NCBI GenBank assembly: GCA_964555565.1
Contig: CAZKTF010000221.1
Location: 1 to 6,051, forward strand
Reading direction: 5' to 3'
Length of the DNA stretch: 6,051 nucleotides
From: CAZKTF01 sp964555565
Lineage (GTDB): Bacteria; Planctomycetota; JAJSAM01; JAKLKS01
Shown here: positions 1 to 4,284 of the stretch, piece by piece
How the letters are laid out: every line of letters begins with the position of its first letter
How positions within the stretch are numbered: position 1 is the stretch's first letter
Notes under the pieces: model-generated
The model's input: only the letters and a program-made list of their open reading frames with translations
Databases searched by the model: none
What the model was told of the DNA's origin: nothing
Translations under genes and position numbers: made by a program

Positions 1-2100
1 GCTTCCGCCGCGGCGGCGCCCTCGCTGCTGCGCACGCGCCGCGCCCACGCGCGCCTCCTCCTCCCCCGGCGCGGCGAGCCCGCCGTCCACGAGGTGCTCG
101 ACCCGATCACCTGGCTCGGGTACTCCGATGCCGGGATGCTCGTCGCGCGGGGGGAGGACTTCCCCGGGGCGCTGGCCCAGATCGAGGTGGGCGTCCAGGT
201 GGACTACCTCTTCGCCACGGGGCGCGGACCCGCCCCGAAGGTCGGCGGGGTGGAGAAGCCGCGCCACGAGCTCAAGTTCGGGGACCGGTTCCGCCTCGGC
301 CACGACGAGGTCGTCTTCGAGCGGGCCGAGAAGCTCCTCCCCGAGGGCGCCGAGGGCGCGCCCCCGCGCCGATCGCGCGGCTCCCGCACGAACCTCCCCC
401 TCGTCGTCGGGGGGGTCCTCGTCGCGGCGGCCATCGGGTGGACCGCGGTGCGGCTCTGGTCCGTCGGGCGAAGCCACGGGCAGGAACTGGAGGACGCGAA
501 GCGGAGCATCGCGGGCCTGGAGGCCCGGGCCCTGGCGCTCCGTCCCGCGGCCCCCCCCGGCCCTGTCGTCTCCCCGCAGGAGGAGTCCGCGGCGCTCCAG
601 GCCCTGGAGGAGGCGCGCGCGGCCGCCGACGCCGGCCGTTCCGCCGAGGCCTTGGAGAGGCTCCGCGCGCTCCGCACCCGCTGGCCCGAGTCGCTGGCGG
701 CCGTGCTCGCGGCGGGGGACCTCCGGACCGGCGAGGGGCGGGCGCGGGGGGAGTCCTCCCGGGGCTTCCTGGACCTCCGCGCGCGGGCCGACGCGCTGGC
801 CGCCGAGGGGAAGGCGGACGAGGCCGACGCGCTGCTGCAGTCCTACGCCTCGGCCCACCCCGACTCGCTCGGGGGGGACCGCGCGTCCCGGGCCGGAAGG
901 GAGATCCTCGAGATCGCCGCGGACCGTTCCGACGCGGAGATCGCCGCGGCCCGCGCCGCGACGGCGCGCAAGGACTGGGCCGGGGCGCTGGGCGCGGCGC
1001 GGCGCGCCGTCCAGATGGCACCCAACGGGGACGCGAAGGACCGCGCGCGGAAGGAGTACGACCGGCTGCGCGCCGAGATCCGGAAGGCGGCCGGCGCCAC
1101 GCTCCCCTCGGAGCACGGCGGCGCCGCGCCTCCGTCCCCGCCCCCGCCCGAGGGGAAGAAGCCGGAGAACGGGGGCTCCGGCAAGGCGGAGACGCCCCCC
1201 GCGCCCCCGACCCGCGACCAGGAGGCGGAGGCCCTGTTCCGCGACTCCAAGGCGGCCCTCGACGCCGGGGCGGTCGGCAAGGCCGAGCGCGGGCTCTACC
1301 GCCTGCTGGCCGAGTACCCCGACTCCAGGGTCTGCCGCGACTACGAGGTGGAGGTCCGCCAGCGCTTCGCCGACGCCGTGAAGAAGGGCCGGGGGGCGGC
1401 GGGCCTCATCCACGGGGACCTCCAGTGGAAGGGGAACCGCGCCACCATCTCCTACGGCTTCGACGACCCCGCCGAGGGGGACGACTGGGAGACGGTCCAC
1501 CTCTTCCTTGCGCCCAAGAAGGGGACCTTCGCGGTGGACCGGGGGGAACTGGCCGGGCGGGACGCCGCCGCCCACCTCCTGCGCGCCACCTTCAAGCCGG
1601 GCACGCTCACGATGCGCTTCCGGATCCGCCCGGGGATGCCGGCCCAGGACATGGGCGGGATCCTCGCGGAGGCGAAGGACCCCCTGAACCACTACCTCTT
1701 CACCCTCGACAACCAGTTCTTCGTCCTCGCCAAGCCCCCCCGCGAGATGAAGGTCCCCGGCAACGTCATCTTCATCTTCGGCAAGGGGATGTGGCGCGAC
1801 ACCGACCCGGGGATGACCGGCTTCGTGCGCGTGTCCTCCGCCATGGAGCCGAAGGTCCCCTCGGGGGCCTGGACCGAGATCGAGGTCGGGAAGGAGAAGG
1901 AGCGGACCGTCTTCGAGGTGGCCGGGAAGAAGATCACCGGGAAGGCCGTCGGGGACAACGGCTACGAGATGACGTCCCTCCGCCCCGGCGTCTTCGTCCT
2001 CCTCAGCGAGGCCCGCTTCGACGAGGTCGTGATCGAGGGCGAGTTCGAGCCCGACTGGATCCGCGCCGAGCGGGAGAGGGTGTTCCCCCTGGTGAAGTAG
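1..2100 (+). CDS. Membrane-anchored protein with degenerate FHA domain, TPR-like repeats and LamG-like C-terminus (5' partial)
   Basis: The frame is open from base 1 to the TAG at 2098-2100, giving 699 visible residues. The GTG at 94 would cut through the first domain, so the true start lies upstream of the window. Visible residues ~17-112 resemble an FHA domain, best at 89-106 (HELKFGDRFRLG then EVVF), but the usual Gly-Arg and Ser-x-x-His binding residues are not evident. One hydrophobic helix (132-153) follows an Arg-rich stretch, so the FHA part is probably cytoplasmic and the rest exported. Next come a short coiled coil (~157-180), helical TPR-like repeats (~195-343) whose units end in motifs such as WPES or HPDS, a Pro-rich linker (~368-404), one more repeat (~405-441, ending YPDS) and a beta-rich domain (~469-683) resembling LamG/DUF1080-type concanavalin sandwiches. 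The likely role is cell-surface or envelope binding/scaffolding; no catalytic motif is seen. The reading frame is certain; domain names are fold-level guesses. Confidence 0.85.
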   Translation, partial: ASAAAAPSLLRTRRAHARLLLPRRGEPAVHEVLDPITWLGYSDAGMLVARGEDFPGALAQIEVGVQVDYLFATGRGPAPKVGGVEKPRHELKFGDRFRLGHDEVVFERAEKLLPEGAEGAPPRRSRGSRTNLPLVVGGVLVAAAIGWTAVRLWSVGRSHGQELEDAKRSIAGLEARALALRPAAPPGPVVSPQEESAALQALEEARAAADAGRSAEALERLRALRTRWPESLAAVLAAGDLRTGEGRARGESSRGFLDLRARADALAAEGKADEADALLQSYASAHPDSLGGDRASRAGREILEIAADRSDAEIAAARAATARKDWAGALGAARRAVQMAPNGDAKDRARKEYDRLRAEIRKAAGATLPSEHGGAAPPSPPPPEGKKPENGGSGKAETPPAPPTRDQEAEALFRDSKAALDAGAVGKAERGLYRLLAEYPDSRVCRDYEVEVRQRFADAVKKGRGAAGLIHGDLQWKGNRATISYGFDDPAEGDDWETVHLFLAPKKGTFAVDRGELAGRDAAAHLLRATFKPGTLTMRFRIRPGMPAQDMGGILAEAKDPLNHYLFTLDNQFFVLAKPPREMKVPGNVIFIFGKGMWRDTDPGMTGFVRVSSAMEPKVPSGAWTEIEVGKEKERTVFEVAGKKITGKAVGDNGYEMTSLRPGVFVLLSEARFDEVVIEGEFEPDWIRAERERVFPLVK

Positions 2101-2297
2101 AGATCAGACGCCGTGTCGAAATGCACGCGTCGGACCGAGGCCGAGATGCCCCCGGCGCTCCGACCCGGGGACCTCCAGACCCGTACTTTCCCCGTGGAGA
2201 TGGCACCGGCGGACCGCGCTGGCCAGGGATTGGCTCCTCCACACGACCCAGGGGGAGGTTCCCGAGAGTGTCCAGCCCGGGGGGTACGATCCCTCTA

Positions 2298-2324
2298 CCG
2301 TGGGCGGCGTGCTTGTGCCCACGG
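2298..2324 (+). promoter_or_regulatory. Leader hairpin upstream of the first DUF488 gene
   Basis: CCGTGGGC at 2298-2305 is the exact reverse complement of GCCCACGG at 2317-2324, giving an 8-bp stem with an 11-nt loop. It ends 10 nt before the GGAGG ribosome-binding site at 2335-2339. There is no T-tract after it, so it is a poor intrinsic terminator. It could be an operator dyad for a repressor, or a leader structure affecting initiation. In GC-rich DNA an 8-bp stem can also occur by chance. Confidence 0.35.
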
Positions 2325-2334
2325 GGAGCCGCCT

Positions 2335-2339
2335 GGAGG
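2335..2339 (+). promoter_or_regulatory. Shine-Dalgarno GGAGG that sets the start of the first DUF488 gene
   Basis: GGAGG lies 7 nt before the ATG at 2347. The other in-frame candidates, ATG 2113, ATG 2437 and GTG 2467, have no comparable purine box at the right spacing. This is the main reason to choose 2347. Confidence 0.7.
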
Positions 2340-2346
2340 CTGGCGC

Positions 2347-3084
2347 ATGGACGAGCCCGTTCGAACCCGAGAGCAGCCCGGCCGCGAGACCGCCGAGTCT
2401 CCGCAGTCGCATGAGCACGCCCAGCCTGGTACCTCCATGTCGGGCGGGCATCTGGACCAGCCTTCCGTGCGCGGGTGCCTCCTCTCGGTCGGCCATTCGA
2501 ACCATCCCTTGGACATCTTGCTTGGTCTCCTCAAGACCCACGCCGTCGAGGTGCTCGTGGACATCCGATCTCTCCCAAGGTCCTCCTACTCGCCGCACTT
2601 CGATCAGGTTCCTCTCAAGCAGGCCGTCAAGCGATCCGGCATCCGGTACCTCTTCCTCGGCAAGGAGCTGGGAGGGCGGCCGGAGGGGGAGGAGTACTAC
2701 GACTCCGAGGGCCATGTCCTCTACGGACGGTTCGCAGAGAGCCCCCTGTTCTTGAAGGGCATAGAGAGGGTGCTGGCGGGCGTCAAGCGGTTCCGGATCG
2801 CCTTGCTCTGCAGCGAGGAGGATCCGGAGGGCTGTCATCGACGCCTGCTCGTCGGGAGGGTCCTCGCATCGCGGGGCTTCGCGCTGACGCACATCCGCGG
2901 CGACGGTAGACTTCAGACCGAGGCCGAGCTCGAGGCCGAAGTGGTTCGTCGGCGGACCCGCGGTCAGCCGACTCTCTTCGGGCCGAGAGAAGCGGACAAG
3001 GAGCGCGAATGGAAGTCTGTACGATCGGTTTCACCAAGCGGACGGCAGAAGACTTCTTCGGGACCCTCCGCAAGGCAGGCGTAA
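2347..3084 (+). CDS. DUF488 family protein (first of two)
   Basis: A 245-residue DUF488 protein, cytoplasmic, with no signal peptide or membrane helix. Residues 1-43 are polar and low in complexity; the DUF488 core starts at ~44. Family signatures in order are SVGHSN (47-52), DIRSLPRS (72-79), the LGKELGGRP strip (104-112) and LLCSE followed by CHRR (153-166), with Cys155, Glu157, Cys163, His164 and Arg165. These are the family's most conserved residues, and all are kept. The core continues to a QPTLFG-type end at ~207-212, where many relatives stop. The last ~25 residues are read from DNA shared with the next gene and look like a chance extension. The start at ATG 2347 is chosen for its GGAGG; an ATG at 2437 would still leave the whole domain. 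The enzymatic activity of DUF488 proteins is not established; a small-molecule or nucleic-acid enzyme is plausible. It is the first gene of the three-gene cassette and lower in G+C than its neighbours outside it. Confidence 0.92.
   Translation: MDEPVRTREQPGRETAESPQSHEHAQPGTSMSGGHLDQPSVRGCLLSVGHSNHPLDILLGLLKTHAVEVLVDIRSLPRSSYSPHFDQVPLKQAVKRSGIRYLFLGKELGGRPEGEEYYDSEGHVLYGRFAESPLFLKGIERVLAGVKRFRIALLCSEEDPEGCHRRLLVGRVLASRGFALTHIRGDGRLQTEAELEAEVVRRRTRGQPTLFGPREADKEREWKSVRSVSPSGRQKTSSGPSARQA
2998..3003 (+). promoter_or_regulatory. Shine-Dalgarno AAGGAG of the second DUF488 gene, inside the first
   Basis: AAGGAG lies 5 nt before the ATG at 3009, entirely within the coding sequence of the upstream gene. 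Ribosomes finishing the first DUF488 gene (stop at 3082-3084) pass over it, so the two genes are likely translationally coupled. Confidence 0.7.
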
Positions 3085-3446
3085 GGCGCCTCCTCGACGT
3101 CCGTCTCAACAACCGCTCCCAGCTCGCCGGGTTCTCGAAGAAGGAGGACCTCGCCTACTTCCTCCGCGAGCTCTGCCAGGCCGCGTACGTCCACGAGCCG
3201 CTCCTCGCTCCGACGCAGACCATGCTCGACCAGCTCAAGAAGAAGAAGGGAGCATGGCAGGACTACGAGAGGCAGTTCCTGGCGCTGATGGCCGAGAGGC
3301 GGGTCGAAGAGTCCGTCTCTCGCGAACTGTTCTCGGTCCCCTGCGCACTCCTGTGCAGCGAGGCCAAGCCGCAGCACTGCCACCGTAGGCTCGTTGTCGA
3401 GTACCTGGGGGCGAAGTGGGGCGGGCTGACCGTCCGCCATCTGTAA
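3009..3446 (+). CDS. DUF488 family protein (second, short divergent form)
   Basis: A 145-residue protein consisting of little more than one DUF488 domain. Visible motifs are TIGFTK (5-10), DVRLNNRSQLAGFSK (30-44), LLAPT (65-69), a W-x-x-Y strip (83-86) and LLCSE...CHRR (114-127), with Cys116, Glu118, Cys124, His125 and Arg126. The strand following the first Asp and the LAPT motif put it in a different subfamily from its upstream neighbour, so the pair is not a recent duplication. The ATG at 3009 has AAGGAG 5 nt upstream, and the protein starts directly at the first beta strand, so the start is secure. It overlaps the previous gene by 76 nt in another frame and ends 10 nt before the next. Co-expression and perhaps a heteromeric complex with the first DUF488 protein are likely by inference. 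The biochemical function of the family is unproven. Confidence 0.92.
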   Translation: MEVCTIGFTKRTAEDFFGTLRKAGVRRLLDVRLNNRSQLAGFSKKEDLAYFLRELCQAAYVHEPLLAPTQTMLDQLKKKKGAWQDYERQFLALMAERRVEESVSRELFSVPCALLCSEAKPQHCHRRLVVEYLGAKWGGLTVRHL

Positions 3447-3456
3447 GGGGAAGCGC

Positions 3457-4149
3457 GTGAGGATCGTCATCGACCACCTGACCCGGATGAAGCCTGGGTT
3501 CATCTGCGTTGCGGGGATCGATGAGGCTGGCCATCGCTACATCCGGCCGGTGCTCGCAGGTGGTAGGCGGCTCTCCGTGGACCTCGCCGGAGGTACTCTC
3601 TTCGCCCTCGGTGCTGCCGTCGATATCGCGCCAGCAACTCCTTGCGGAGCAGCACCGGAGGTGGAGGACCACGTCTTCGAGCCCAGCAGGACGGTGAACG
3701 GCGGCATCCTCAGTGCGAAGGCGTTCTGGGCTTCGTTGTCAGGGATGGCCCGCCCGAACCTCGCAGGCATCTTCGGTCGCGCCCTTCACCCTCAGAGCAA
3801 CGGATGCGCAGTGGATGAAGGTCAGGGAACCGCGTCCCTCGGAGCGTTGAGACCTGCTTCTCCACCGACGCTCTCGGTCAACAACTACGGCAAGATCCGA
3901 CTCGATCTTCTGGATGGCGGACGGACCCTCGATCTCTCGGTCACGGACCTGCGGCTTTACAAGGCAGACCAGAAGACAGCGAGGGTGCGGACCATCCAGG
4001 ACATCCAGCGACGGATCGGCGAGGGTGTCGAGGTCATCCTCTCGGTCGGTCTGGCCCGTGCTTACCAAGCGAGGAACGACACCGGGCGTCGTCACTGGCT
4101 CCAGGTGAACGGCATCCACCTGCAGGACAACCCGACCTGGCAAGGGTGA
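3457..4149 (+). CDS. Probable dual OB-fold (DuOB-like) protein
   Basis: A 230-residue cytoplasmic protein with no membrane segment. The GTG at 3457 is preceded by AAGGGGA (3445-3451) at 5-nt spacing and lies 10 nt after the upstream stop. The alternative ATG at 3487 would remove the first strand (RIVIDHLTRM), which I consider part of the domain. The N-terminal pattern, strand then FICVAGIDEAGHRYIRPV (15-32), and the C-terminal HWLQVNGIHLQDNP (213-226) match my memory of proteins annotated as dual OB domain-containing. The middle has beta-strand character (for example ~145-167) and a short helix (~179-189). OB folds usually bind single-stranded nucleic acid or nucleotides, so it may be the recognition or adaptor part of the cassette; that is inference. 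No catalytic motif is apparent. It is clearly coding, has cassette-like lower G+C, and a hairpin follows its stop closely. The family name is from pattern memory and is moderately sure. Confidence 0.85.
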   Translation: MRIVIDHLTRMKPGFICVAGIDEAGHRYIRPVLAGGRRLSVDLAGGTLFALGAAVDIAPATPCGAAPEVEDHVFEPSRTVNGGILSAKAFWASLSGMARPNLAGIFGRALHPQSNGCAVDEGQGTASLGALRPASPPTLSVNNYGKIRLDLLDGGRTLDLSVTDLRLYKADQKTARVRTIQDIQRRIGEGVEVILSVGLARAYQARNDTGRRHWLQVNGIHLQDNPTWQG

Positions 4150-4157
4150 ACAACGAC

Positions 4158-4176
4158 TGCGGACCTGAGGTCCGCA
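4158..4176 (+). terminator. Terminator-like hairpin closing the cassette
   Basis: TGCGGACC (4158-4165) and GGTCCGCA (4169-4176) form a perfect 8-bp stem with a TGA loop, starting 8 nt after the stop of the DuOB-like gene. The stem is strong, but no T-run follows on the plus strand, so termination would be weak or factor-assisted; the hairpin may instead protect the mRNA 3' end. Confidence 0.5.
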
Positions 4177-4198
4177 ACGGACAGCGCCGCTCTACCGG

Positions 4199-4245
4199 CG
4201 ACACCGCAAGTCGCGTGTCGTCGGGAGGTTGGGTCGTGCCCGACG
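4199..4245. repeat. Two abutting inverted repeats in the convergent intergenic region
   Basis: CGACAC (4199-4204) pairs with GTGTCG (4215-4220). CGTCGGG (4219-4225) pairs with CCCGACG (4239-4245). The two dyads share bases 4219-4220, and the second overlaps the 4231-4263 dyad, so not all can form together. They may be part of a compound bidirectional terminator. Confidence 0.35.
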
Positions 4246-4263
4246 GGGGCCCAAACACGACCC
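4231..4263 (-). terminator. Hairpin downstream of the AddA-like gene
   Basis: GGGTCGTG (4231-4238) and CACGACCC (4256-4263) are exact reverse complements around a 17-nt loop. On the minus strand the dyad begins 21 nt after the TAG of the helicase-nuclease gene. It lacks a T-tract. It is a reasonable weak terminator for the leftward gene, facing the cassette's own hairpin. Confidence 0.4.
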
Positions 4264-4284
4264 CCGCCCCAGGAAACCGACGCC

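Larger units (their letters stand above)
2101..2346. other. Intergenic region ahead of the DUF488 cassette
   Basis: This 246-base gap separates the high-GC upstream gene from the cassette. An open frame runs through it in phase with the first DUF488 gene (possible ATG at 2113), but the peptide is Arg/Gly/Pro-rich with no protein-like pattern and no ribosome-binding site, so I read it as untranslated. It holds a perfect 8-bp inverted repeat at 2298-2324. A TACGAT hexamer at 2285-2290 is a weak -10 candidate, but no -35 box sits at the right distance. No tRNA, repeat array or mobile-element end is visible. Confidence 0.5.

Noticed and set aside
2230..2290. Sigma-70 type promoter (TTGGCT at 2230, TACGAT at 2285)
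   Set aside because: The two hexamers are about 49 nt apart and neither has a partner at 16-18 nt; too weak to annotate.
2113..2346. Longer N-terminus for the first DUF488 protein (ATG 2113)
   Set aside because: No Shine-Dalgarno, no protein-like sequence in the extra 78 residues, and a strong GGAGG sets the start at 2347.
438..2414. 658-codon open frame on the plus strand
   Set aside because: Out-of-frame shadow of the FHA/TPR gene: Gly/Arg/Pro-dominated translation with no domain pattern, running past the real stop into the intergenic gap.
2104..2892. 262-codon minus-strand open frame opposite the first DUF488 gene
   Set aside because: The plus-strand frame carries clear DUF488 motifs; the antisense translation has no recognisable pattern and no ribosome-binding site that I could see.
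2964..3503. 179-codon minus-strand open frame opposite the second DUF488 gene
   Set aside because: Leu/Glu-rich and superficially protein-like, but it mirrors the codon pattern of the DUF488 gene, whose conserved motifs show the plus strand is coding.
2241..4263. 9-bp direct repeat ACACGACCC at 2241-2249 and 4255-4263 as cassette attachment sites
   Set aside because: Nine matching bases between two GC-rich gaps is near what chance gives, the surrounding bases differ, and there is no integrase.
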